64,000 nucleotides of DNA from contig JBHORD010000094.1 in assembly GCA_042408355.1 (NCBI GenBank), positions 1 to 64,000 of the forward strand, read 5' to 3'. This document shows positions 1-7,652 of the stretch, piece after piece; the first letter of the stretch is position 1, and every line of letters begins with the position of its first letter. Position numbers and translations under genes: made by a program. A model generated the notes under the pieces. The model had not been told where the DNA came from. It worked only from the letters and a program-made list of their open reading frames with translations, and ran no database searches. Source of the stretch: Fen-1038 sp042408355 (lineage in GTDB: Bacteria; Chloroflexota; Anaerolineae; Anaerolineales; Villigracilaceae).

Positions 1-7
1 GGGTCAA

Positions 8-1132
8 ATGTCGAATCCAGAGGATGTAAAACGCTATCTTTCCAATCGCCAAAAAGAAATTGACGGGGCGGCGATGTATCTTGCATTGGCGGAAACCGAG
101 AAACAGCCGCAGATGTCGGAAGTCTATCGCAAACTTGCGGCGAGCGAAGAAAAACATGCCTCGGCATGGGAAAAGAAACTTTCAGACCTGAACGCGCAAA
201 TCCCGCCGCGCAAAATCTCATGGCGAATCCGTGTAATGATCTGGCTGGCAAAACGATTCGGCCCGCAATTCGTTCTGCCGACGCTCGCCGCCAATGAACG
301 CGCGGACAGCCAGACTTATGACGGCCAGCCGGATATCGAGGCCGAAGAATTTTCTGCAGACGAGAAATCGCATGCGCGTCTGCTGGCGATGGCATCCCAT
401 TCGACGGGCGGACTGCCCGGCGGAAGCGTGGCGCAGCTCGAGGGACGTCATCGCGCCGGCGGAGGCAATGCATTGCGCGCCGCTGTATTGGGCGCCAACG
501 ACGGCTTGGTCTCCATCTTGAGTCTGACAATGGGAGTGGCGGGCGCGACCAGCTCCAATAAAGATGTTTTGATCGCGGGGCTTGCTGGCGTGCTGGCAGG
601 GGCAGGTTCAATGGCGCTGGGTGAATGGCTTTCTGTCCAGAGTTCGCGCGAACTGTACGAACATCAAATCAAAATTGAGAAAGAAGAGATCGAAGAAAAT
701 CCGGAAGAGGAACAGGAGGAACTCTCGTTGATTTATCAGTCGAAGGGACTGCCCGAAGACCGCGCCCGCGAACTGGCTTCGCACATGATGGCGGATCGCG
801 GCAGTATCCTCGATACGCTCGCCCGCGAAGAGCTTGGCATTGATCCGGAAGAATTGGGCGGCTCAGCCTACGAAGCGGCATTTACCTCGTTTGCCTTGTT
901 TGCTGTCGGCGCATTCTTCCCGATTTTTCCATATTTGTTCTGGAGCGGGCTCACTGCCATCATAATCAGCCTTGCCGTCAGCGCCTTCGGCTTGTTCATC
1001 ATCGGCGCGGCAATCACATTGATGACGGGACGCGGCGTCCTCTTCACCGGGTTGCGTCAGGTATTGGTGGGAATGGTTGCGGCGGCCCTGACGTTCGGCG
1101 TTGGCAAATTGATCGGCGTTTCCGTTGGATGA
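8..1132 (+). CDS. Ferritin-like/VIT1 fusion, membrane iron transporter
   Basis: Predicted membrane protein that moves iron (or manganese) and carries its own ferritin-like di-iron domain, as in the MbfA type of VIT1 proteins. Residues 1-140 are helical with metal-ligand patterns (E18, E29, E47/E48-x-H50, and D118-E119-x-x-H122). From about residue 157 a CCC1/VIT1 domain begins with ANDGLVSILSLTMGVAGA. Hydrophobic segments follow at 185-205 and 290-374, with a Glu-rich cytosolic stretch (about 220-245) between them, as is usual for VIT1. The stop is clear. The ATG is only 7 nt from the window edge, so the ribosome site cannot be judged and the gene might start upstream. The direction of transport is inference; the family includes both importers into compartments and bacterial exporters. 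Confidence 0.8.
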   Translation: MSNPEDVKRYLSNRQKEIDGAAMYLALAETEKQPQMSEVYRKLAASEEKHASAWEKKLSDLNAQIPPRKISWRIRVMIWLAKRFGPQFVLPTLAANERADSQTYDGQPDIEAEEFSADEKSHARLLAMASHSTGGLPGGSVAQLEGRHRAGGGNALRAAVLGANDGLVSILSLTMGVAGATSSNKDVLIAGLAGVLAGAGSMALGEWLSVQSSRELYEHQIKIEKEEIEENPEEEQEELSLIYQSKGLPEDRARELASHMMADRGSILDTLAREELGIDPEELGGSAYEAAFTSFALFAVGAFFPIFPYLFWSGLTAIIISLAVSAFGLFIIGAAITLMTGRGVLFTGLRQVLVGMVAAALTFGVGKLIGVSVG

Positions 1133-1235
1133 AGATCTGCCGCTCGTCGAAAAATTTTCGTGATCTTGCCCACTAGCCCGCCTGCCTCGTTTGGTGTATA
1201 GTTAAGTCACTATATTCTCAAGATAGGAGGAAGCA

Positions 1236-2336
1236 ATGGCAAGCGTCACATACGATCATGTAACAAAAAAGTTTGGCGATATGATTGCCGTCAACGACCT
1301 GAACATCAAGGTGGACGACAAGGAATTCCTCGTTCTCGTTGGTCCCTCAGGCTGCGGCAAGACCACAGCCTTGCGCTGTCTGGCCGGGTTGGAGGAAATC
1401 ACCTCCGGCAACATCATGATCGGCGATCGCGTGGTCAATGATGTCCCGCCGAAAGACCGCGATATCGCGATGGTGTTCCAATCGTACGCGCTGTATCCGC
1501 ATCTTTCCGTGTTCGACAACATGGCTTTTGGTTTAAAGTTGCGCAAGGTTCCGAAAGATGAGATCAAGCGCCGTGTCGAACAGGCGGCGGAGACATTGGG
1601 CATCAAGGATTTACTGAACCGAAAGCCGCGTCAGCTTTCCGGCGGACAGCGTCAGCGCGTCGCGGTCGGACGGGCAATCGTGCGCGAGCCAAAAGTCTTC
1701 CTCTTCGACGAGCCGCTGTCGAACCTCGACGCCAAACTGCGCGTCCAGATGCGGGCGGAGATCAGCAAACTGCACCAGCAACTGCAAACGACATTCATTT
1801 ATGTGACCCACGATCAAGTCGAAGCCATGACAATGGCTTCGCGCATCGCGGTCATCAACAAAGGCGTTTTGCAACAGATTGATACGCCGCAAAACCTGTA
1901 CGACTCGCCGAACAACGTGTTTGTGGCAGGCTTCATGGGTTCGCCTGCGATGAACTTTTTCCCGGCCAGGCTTCGCAAAGATGCAAACAAAATGGTGGTA
2001 GACACCGGCGATTTCGTATTGACGATTCCGCCCGACCGCACGAAACCGCTGGAGAAATATGTCGGCAAAGACATCATCTTTGGCATTCGCCCTGAAAACA
2101 TCCATGACGCGGAATTCATCCCGCCGAACATTCATGCGGAAAAAGTGGAAGCCAAGGTGGACGTGACGGAATTAATGGGCAATGAAATTTACCTTTATCT
2201 GGTCACCGGCAGGAATACATTTGTCGGCCGCGTCGATCCCCGCTCGAAGATGCGCATGGGCGATAAGGCGCAGGTGGCGTTCAACATGGATCGCTTCCAC
2301 GTTTTCGATGCCCAGACGGAACTGGCTATTCGATAA
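1236..2336 (+). CDS. ABC transporter ATP-binding protein, sugar type (UgpC/MalK/MsmX)
   Basis: ATPase subunit energising a binding-protein-dependent importer of oligosaccharides or glycerol phosphate. Walker A is GPSGCGKT (residues 36-43), signature LSGGQ 134-138, Walker B VFLFDEP 154-160 and the switch histidine H192. Residues after about 235 form the OB-type regulatory domain of the MalK/UgpC group. Its length (366) is usual. The start has a strong site, AGGAGG, at 1225-1230. No permease or binding protein is adjacent, so this may be a shared orphan ATPase like MsmX. The neighbouring amylase-family genes support a carbohydrate role. The substrate cannot be read from the sequence. Confidence 0.93.
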   Translation: MASVTYDHVTKKFGDMIAVNDLNIKVDDKEFLVLVGPSGCGKTTALRCLAGLEEITSGNIMIGDRVVNDVPPKDRDIAMVFQSYALYPHLSVFDNMAFGLKLRKVPKDEIKRRVEQAAETLGIKDLLNRKPRQLSGGQRQRVAVGRAIVREPKVFLFDEPLSNLDAKLRVQMRAEISKLHQQLQTTFIYVTHDQVEAMTMASRIAVINKGVLQQIDTPQNLYDSPNNVFVAGFMGSPAMNFFPARLRKDANKMVVDTGDFVLTIPPDRTKPLEKYVGKDIIFGIRPENIHDAEFIPPNIHAEKVEAKVDVTELMGNEIYLYLVTGRNTFVGRVDPRSKMRMGDKAQVAFNMDRFHVFDAQTELAIR

Positions 2337-2433
2337 TTGTCTGATTTTCAAATAGTAAGGAGGTCCACTATCTTTGCACTTTTGGGTTAGACCATCAGAC
2401 ATGCTGGGTCAGGCGATGATCTGATCACTAGAT

Positions 2434-2984
2434 ATGGCGCCAAAACTTGAAAGTGCAGAGGTAGTGGGTCCCGATCTCTTCCATATTCACTGGATTGACC
2501 AGGCGAATTACCCTATCAGTTGGCTTCCGCTGACGCTCACTTATTATGCCCTGTTGATCACCAATTTGGCTTGGCGGCCCTTCATGACCATCGTCGCCAG
2601 CGCCTTGCCGCGCAGACGAATGATCCGAATTCGCTGCTTTCGCTTTATCGCCAATTGATCGCCATTCGGAATCGGCATTCCGCGCTTCGCACCGGATCGC
2701 TGACATTGATAAACGCCAATAACTCCGCAGTTTACGCGGCGCTTCGCATGGACGGCAACGAATCGTTATTGGTACTTGCAAATCTACAAAACCGACCCAT
2801 CACAGATTATGACTTGGCGCTTTCCAATTCAAATCTTTCATCAGGAAGCGCAAGTCTAACAACGATTTTTGGAACGGGAAATTTCTCTGGCTTGACCATC
2901 AACGCCAATGGAAGCATTTCCAATTTCAAGCCGCTTCCGCAGATCCCATCTTATGGCATGTACATTCTAAAAATCAGCCAATAA
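2434..2984 (+). pseudogene. Decayed 3' end of a GH13 alpha-amylase/glucosidase gene
   Basis: Reading from about 2600 to the stop at 2982-2984 gives the C-terminal part of a GH13 enzyme: AAQTNDPNSLLSLYRQLIAI is the typical end of the catalytic barrel and is followed by a beta-sandwich-like tail (LLVLANLQNRP ... YGMYILKISQ). Upstream the frame breaks near 2580, where the other frame carries the expected W-R-P, and no catalytic Asp/Glu region exists. There is no plausible start or ribosome site. It is a remnant about one quarter the size of a full gene. It lies between the sugar ABC ATPase and an intact GH13 gene, so it was probably part of a starch or maltodextrin locus. The left boundary is uncertain. 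Confidence 0.7.
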
Positions 2985-3050
2985 AGTACCTGTCACTTCA
3001 GCCTCCCTTCTTTAGCCTTCATCATTATCTTTCATCCTCGAGGTTTACAA

Positions 3051-4544
3051 ATGGATACACCCCGCTGGGTCACAGACGCCATCTTTTATCAAATCTTCCC
3101 GGATCGTTTTGCAAAATCGGAACGCGTGAACAAGCGCGGCTTGAACCTCGAAGCCTGGGACACGCCGCCGACCAATCACGGCTTCAAAGGCGGCGACCTG
3201 CGCGGCGTCACCGAACATCTCGATTATCTGCAAAACCTCGGCATCAACGCCATTTATTTCACGCCGATCTTCATGTCGGCATCCAATCATCGTTATCACA
3301 CATACGATTACTACAACGTTGATCCGCTCCTCGGCGGCAACGACGCCCTGCGCGAACTGCTTGACGAAGCGCACAAGAAAAATATGCGCGTGATTCTTGA
3401 CGGCGTATTTAATCACGCCAGCCGCGGCTTCTGGCAGTTCCATCAAACCCTTGAAAACGGCGCAGGCTCGCCCTATGTAGATTGGTTTCATTTCGACCCG
3501 GATCGTTTAAATGGCAAACGACACTGGGGCGCATATCCTTCGCCGGAGGAACAGGAAGCCATCCAACGCGAAGGAAGTTTGAAAGCCATCGGCTATCAAG
3601 GCTGGTGGAATTTGCCTGCGCTTCCAAAATTCAACACGAACACACCTGCCGTTCGCGAATTTATCTTTGGCGTGGCGGAGCATTGGCTCAGATTCGGCAT
3701 TGACGGCTGGCGCCTCGATGTGCCGGGCGAAATTGACGACGATTCGTTCTGGCGTGAGTTCCGCCGGCGCGTCAAAGCCATCAATCCCGAAGCGTACATC
3801 GTCGGCGAAATCTGGCACGACGCGCGCCGCTGGCTTCAAGGCGATCAATTCGACGCCAGTATGAATTACCTCGTCACTGCGGCCTGCCTGAGTTTCTTCA
3901 CCGGCAAACATCTCGATTTGAACGAAACCCTGAAGTCCGGCGGCTATCAGGGATATGTTGGACACATGGACGCGAACGAATTTGCAAATCGGATTGATGC
4001 GATTCTTGGGATGTATGAACCCGACGTGACGCGCGTCCAGCTCAACCTGCTGGATAGCCACGACACGCCTCGTTTCCTGACCTGCGCGGGCGGCGACCTC
4101 AACAGCCTTAAACTCGCCCTGACATTTCTCTTCACCTACCCCGGCGCCCCGTGCATTTTCTATGGCGACGAGATCGGACTCGACGGCAGGCATGATCCCG
4201 ATTGCCGCAAATCGTTCCCCTGGGATGAATCAAAATGGAATCATGCCCTGCGCGATTTTGTCAAAGAGTTGATCACGCTTCGCAAATCGCATCATGTTTT
4301 ACGATGGGGAACATACGAACGGCTTTACTCGGCCGACAGCCTCTTCGCCTTTGCGCGTTCGATGAACGATGAGAAGATCATTATCGTGTTAAATGCGGCA
4401 GAAACGGCGCGCCCCCTCCTGTTGGATGGGATTGGTTCAGATCAAAGGAAAAAAGAGATTCTCTTTGGACAAGCCGAAGTTCGCGGCGAAGGAAAAACAA
4501 TTCAGTTGACTGTCCCGCCGCGTAGCGGGGTTGTCTTGAAGTGA
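3051..4544 (+). CDS. GH13 alpha-glycosidase, neopullulanase/cyclomaltodextrinase-like
   Basis: Hydrolyses alpha-1,4 (possibly alpha-1,6) linkages in maltodextrins or pullulan fragments. The (beta/alpha)8 GH13 barrel shows DGVFNH (117-122), the nucleophile region GWRLDVP (D223), the acid/base in VGEIW (E253) and the third carboxylate in DSHDTPR (D338). YHTYDYYNVDP (83-93 region) is typical of the GH13_20 group. A C-terminal beta domain ends at residue 497. Unlike classic neopullulanases (about 580 residues) it lacks the N-terminal CBM34 dimerisation domain, and the barrel starts at residue 5. There is no signal peptide, so it is cytoplasmic and would act on imported oligosaccharides. A weak GAGG-like ribosome site precedes the ATG. 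Confidence 0.88.
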   Translation: MDTPRWVTDAIFYQIFPDRFAKSERVNKRGLNLEAWDTPPTNHGFKGGDLRGVTEHLDYLQNLGINAIYFTPIFMSASNHRYHTYDYYNVDPLLGGNDALRELLDEAHKKNMRVILDGVFNHASRGFWQFHQTLENGAGSPYVDWFHFDPDRLNGKRHWGAYPSPEEQEAIQREGSLKAIGYQGWWNLPALPKFNTNTPAVREFIFGVAEHWLRFGIDGWRLDVPGEIDDDSFWREFRRRVKAINPEAYIVGEIWHDARRWLQGDQFDASMNYLVTAACLSFFTGKHLDLNETLKSGGYQGYVGHMDANEFANRIDAILGMYEPDVTRVQLNLLDSHDTPRFLTCAGGDLNSLKLALTFLFTYPGAPCIFYGDEIGLDGRHDPDCRKSFPWDESKWNHALRDFVKELITLRKSHHVLRWGTYERLYSADSLFAFARSMNDEKIIIVLNAAETARPLLLDGIGSDQRKKEILFGQAEVRGEGKTIQLTVPPRSGVVLK

Positions 4545-4572
4545 AGACGATGGACGGCAGACCACAGCAGGC

Positions 4573-5343
4573 CTATTGTCCACTGTTCGGGGTCTCGCTC
4601 TCCCACACTGCTTTAACCAACTCCGGCAAAATCTCGCCGGATTTTCCCTGAAAGAAAAAATCCGCTTTTGATGTGAGCGGCGTTCGTTCGGCGTTAATTT
4701 CGATCACCGTTGCGTCGCGGTGATGCGCGGCGTATGCCAATGCCGCCGCAGGCTGGACAACCCCCGAAGTGCCAATCGAAAAGAATATCTGGCAGTTGCG
4801 TGCGGCCTCCACCGCCATTTCAAGTTCGGCGCGCGGCAAAGGCTCGCCGAACCAAACCACATGCGGCCTGAGCAATCCGCCGCACAACGAACATCGTGGA
4901 ACCTCCACGTTATCCTCATCCCAATCGTCAACGATCACGCCGCATTCGGAACAGCGCACACGCTGAATATTTCCATGCAATTCAATTACACGCGGACTGC
5001 CTGCCATGCGGTGCAGTCCATCCACGTTTTGCGTGATCAGTGTGAAGTCTGAAATGCGCCGCGCCATTTCGGCCAAAGCATAATGCCCGGCATTTGGACG
5101 GACGCTTTTGACGGCTTCGCGCCGCCACGCATACCAATCCCAGATCAATTTTGGATCGCGGGCAAAAGCTTCGGGCGAGGCCAATTCTTCGGGTTTGTAC
5201 TGCGCCCAAAGTCCGGTTTGAGCGTCGCGAAAGGTGCGGAGTCCGCTCTCCTGCGAGACTCCGGCCCCGGTCAACGCGGCGACGCGGTCAGACTCTTTGA
5301 TGAGGTTGGTAAGCCGCTCTGGAAATATGATGTTTATGGACAT
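4573..5343 (-). CDS. cobB: Sir2-family NAD-dependent protein deacylase
   Basis: Removes acyl groups from protein lysines using NAD+, yielding O-acyl-ADP-ribose and nicotinamide. Visible motifs are GAGVSQESGLRTFR (26-39), TQNVDGLH (104-111), the catalytic His in ELHG (H123) and a zinc site C131-x2-C134 / C151-x2-C154. The pair Y71-x-x-R74 matches the Tyr/Arg pair that binds carboxyl-acyl groups in class III sirtuins (SIRT5, CobB), so desuccinylase or demalonylase activity is likely. Length (256) is normal. Its ATG overlaps the end of the upstream lipoprotein gene (the shared bases include ATGTCCATAA), indicating translational coupling. Confidence 0.93.
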   Translation of the reverse strand: MSINIIFPERLTNLIKESDRVAALTGAGVSQESGLRTFRDAQTGLWAQYKPEELASPEAFARDPKLIWDWYAWRREAVKSVRPNAGHYALAEMARRISDFTLITQNVDGLHRMAGSPRVIELHGNIQRVRCSECGVIVDDWDEDNVEVPRCSLCGGLLRPHVVWFGEPLPRAELEMAVEAARNCQIFFSIGTSGVVQPAAALAYAAHHRDATVIEINAERTPLTSKADFFFQGKSGEILPELVKAVWESETPNSGQ

Positions 5344-6005
5344 TGTGCAATGGAAATGTTGTTCGAAAATATCTGCGTGCGGCCCAAGACGCGGCCGTTT
5401 GCATTGGTTGCGACGAGCTGGAATTGAACCCAGGCGGTTGTAAAATCTTTATAATGTTTGATGACATTGGCGGTCAAATTGTAAGTAAAAGTCCCCTGCC
5501 CGGCATTGTCCATGATTGCGCCGTTGTTCCAGTCTGTAGTTGTAGCGCCGGTTTGATCCGTGAGGCGGGTGAACAACAAAACAGAGGTCACTTTATAATC
5601 GCCGGCGATATGCGTGGAAACCGTGACCGATGTGGCCGTACACGAGGCGCCCCAAACAATCCGCGTTCCTGAAATTGAAATGGCATCGAAGACGGGGCTT
5701 TGCGAGGCGAGCTGGAATTGAGATATGCCGGTCGAGGTCGCCTGCACAGTTAACAGAGGCGCCGCACTGACGGTCGGTTGCGGAGTTTCGGTCGGACCTT
5801 CTGTGGGACCCAGATAGATATACGTCGGGGTGCTTGTAAACGTCGGCGTAGGTTGAGTAGGCGTAATGGTCGGCGTAAGCGTTGAAGTGTTAAATACTGT
5901 GTAGGTTGGAGATGCAATCGGCGCTGGCGTTGCAGGAAGCAGAATCGTATATGCGCACGCCAGAGCGAACAGACCAAGGATCGGGATCAGGCGGATGGTC
6001 TTCAT
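5334..6005 (-). CDS. Lipoprotein with Thr/Pro-rich linker, unknown function
   Basis: Secreted, lipid-anchored protein. A hydrophobic signal sequence ends in a lipobox LFALAC (Cys at about residue 17). A Thr/Pro-rich spacer of about 60 residues follows, with repeated TPT/PTP units, and then a beta-rich domain of about 130 residues that I do not recognise (two Cys, many Thr/Ser/Val). Such tethered beta domains often bind ligands at the outer face of the membrane, but nothing here proves it. It is the first gene of a two-gene unit with the sirtuin, overlapping it by 10 bp. The start ATG has a GAAGGGATAA-type ribosome site. Confidence 0.75.
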   Translation of the reverse strand: MKTIRLIPILGLFALACAYTILLPATPAPIASPTYTVFNTSTLTPTITPTQPTPTFTSTPTYIYLGPTEGPTETPQPTVSAAPLLTVQATSTGISQFQLASQSPVFDAISISGTRIVWGASCTATSVTVSTHIAGDYKVTSVLLFTRLTDQTGATTTDWNNGAIMDNAGQGTFTYNLTANVIKHYKDFTTAWVQFQLVATNANGRVLGRTQIFSNNISIAQCP

Positions 6006-6127
6006 ATTTATCCCTTCGGATCAAGGAAAGGCATTATGAAACAATTGTATTATGAAAGTCATCTTTCAGGCTCAAATGCAAATGATTTGTAAGTTGGCCG
6101 ATGCTCATCCTGTGCTACCATATTATC

Positions 6128-7027
6128 ATGGCTGAGGCCGAGGAAATCAGGCGGCTGGCAGACAGTCTGTTCGATGGGGTTGTTCAGGTGGATAGTGTCG
6201 GCCGCATCATTCTCTGGAATCACAGCGCGGAACGCATCGTTGGAATCCCCGCCAGCCGGGTTGTTGGAAAATTTTATCAAAGGCAGATCGTTCATTTCGA
6301 TGAAAGCGGAAATCGGCTTGCGGATGAACATAACCCCATCCTGCAGACTCTCCGCGATGGAATTCAGCGGGAAACCATATTGCATCTAAAACATGCCGAC
6401 GGCTTTCGCGTCGTTGTGGCGGCGCGCACGCTGGCAATGCAGGCCTCAGATGGGAAGATTGCCGGGGCCATTCAGATTTTCAACGACAACAAGGCCATGA
6501 TCGCCGCCTTTCAATCCCATAAAAGGACCGAGGAGACGGTTTTATTGGATCCGCTGACCGGCATCGGGAACCGCTCGCACATCGAAACGAAAATCAGGTG
6601 CGCGCTGGATGATTTCCACCGGAAAAATATCCGCTTCGGAATCCTTTTCGTTGACATAGATCATTTCAAGAATTTCAATGACGTCTACGGGCATCTGGTG
6701 GGCGACAAAATATTGCGCGTGGTGGCGAATACAATTCGAAACAATCTGCGCGTGACCGACTCTTGCGGTCGCTGGGGCGGGGAGGAATTCATCGCATTGG
6801 TGCTTGGCCTCGATATTGACGGTCTGTGGACCGTAGCCGAAAAACTCCGAACTGCCATCCTGCAGACCAGAATAGAAAACCGCCGGGGCAACCTCAACGT
6901 CACCATTTCAATTGGGGCCACCCTGGCGCGCCCCGATGACACCCTCCAGACTTTGATCGAACGCGCCGATCAATTGATGTATAAAAGCAAACAAAGCGGA
7001 CGAAACCTTGTCACCGTGGGCGAATGA
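6128..7027 (+). CDS. PAS-GGDEF diguanylate cyclase
   Basis: Makes cyclic di-GMP from two GTP in response to a signal sensed by its PAS domain. The PAS fold covers about residues 5-125 (FDGVVQVDSVGRIILWN ... GAIQIF) and the GGDEF domain about 137-299. The active-site motif is GGEEF (217-221), and R-V-T-D (208-211), five residues upstream, forms an intact allosteric inhibition site, so product feedback is expected. There is no membrane segment, so it is cytoplasmic. I place the start at the ATG beginning MAEAEE; an in-frame ATG lies 27 nt upstream (6101) and neither has a clear ribosome site. A c-di-GMP-degrading HD-GYP protein is encoded near 58-61 kb. Confidence 0.9.
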   Translation: MAEAEEIRRLADSLFDGVVQVDSVGRIILWNHSAERIVGIPASRVVGKFYQRQIVHFDESGNRLADEHNPILQTLRDGIQRETILHLKHADGFRVVVAARTLAMQASDGKIAGAIQIFNDNKAMIAAFQSHKRTEETVLLDPLTGIGNRSHIETKIRCALDDFHRKNIRFGILFVDIDHFKNFNDVYGHLVGDKILRVVANTIRNNLRVTDSCGRWGGEEFIALVLGLDIDGLWTVAEKLRTAILQTRIENRRGNLNVTISIGATLARPDDTLQTLIERADQLMYKSKQSGRNLVTVGE

Positions 7028-7126
7028 CCTCACGAGCGTATGATGTATCGCATTGAAAGCCATGCGCTCAAAACCGGACGAGGCGGCCGTTAATCTTCGC
7101 CAGCCGTTTTTTTGATCTTTCTTTTC

Positions 7127-7135
7127 TGGTATAAT
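7127..7135 (+). promoter_or_regulatory. Extended -10 promoter for rpsO
   Basis: TGGTATAAT is a consensus extended -10 element. No good -35 sits at 17 bp. It leaves a leader of about 75 nt before the rpsO ATG, GC-rich around 7150-7190 and able to fold, the kind of leader in which S15 autoregulation could act (inference). Confidence 0.65.
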
Positions 7136-7215
7136 CTGGGTTCATGACTGGTCCTGCCCGCGGTCCCGGCTGCGAGCATGGAGACCTGCATAATTTCAAA
7201 AGGAGAGCATACGTC

Positions 7216-7488
7216 ATGCCGCTTGCAAAGGAAGTAAAAACCAAACTTATTACGGATTATCATCGCCACGATTCAGATACCGGCTCGCCGGAAGTTCAAA
7301 TCGCCATTATGACCGGACGCATCCAGCAGTTGACTGAGCACCTGCGCGCCAACAAACATGATGAGTCCTGCCGTCGAGGCCTGCTCAAACTGGTCGGTCA
7401 ACGCCGCCGGATGCTGGCTTATCTGCGTAAATCAAACTACCCGCGTTATCTCGCAATCACCGAAAGTTTGAATCTGCGCCATAAATAA
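7216..7488 (+). CDS. rpsO: 30S ribosomal protein S15
   Basis: Primary 16S rRNA-binding protein of the small-subunit platform, also forming a bridge to 23S rRNA. The 90-residue sequence has the family core HDSDTGSPEVQIAIMTGRI and the C-terminal Arg-rich GQRRRMLAYLRKSNYPRY. The ATG at 7216 is preferred over in-frame upstream codons because AAAAGGAG lies 10-12 nt before it and the protein then has the standard length. It is followed by pnp, the conserved rpsO-pnp pairing, with a perfect hairpin between them. Confidence 0.97.
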   Translation: MPLAKEVKTKLITDYHRHDSDTGSPEVQIAIMTGRIQQLTEHLRANKHDESCRRGLLKLVGQRRRMLAYLRKSNYPRYLAITESLNLRHK

Positions 7489-7503
7489 CAGTATGTTTAC
7501 CTG

Positions 7504-7530
7504 CAGGGACACAGTGCCGCTGTGTCCCTG
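7504..7530 (+). other. Perfect 11-bp hairpin between rpsO and pnp
   Basis: Arms CAGGGACACAG and CTGTGTCCCTG with a TGCCG loop. No T-tract follows, so it is not a standard terminator. In other bacteria a double-stranded RNA in this position is an RNase III processing site that lets PNPase repress its own synthesis; a similar use here is inference. Confidence 0.75.
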
Positions 7531-7652
7531 CCACAATACCCGCTGTCAGGAATTGAACAGTGTTGACAACCAATTGTTGTCGCCGCTCTTCAGTCCCTGA
7601 CCAGGCGGAATCATAACGAGGGAGGATGAGTTGCCTCTCTCCAGGAGAAAAA

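Noticed and set aside
6121..6126. TATTAT as -10 box of the PAS-GGDEF gene
   Set aside because: It ends 1 nt before the chosen ATG, so transcription would start inside the coding region.
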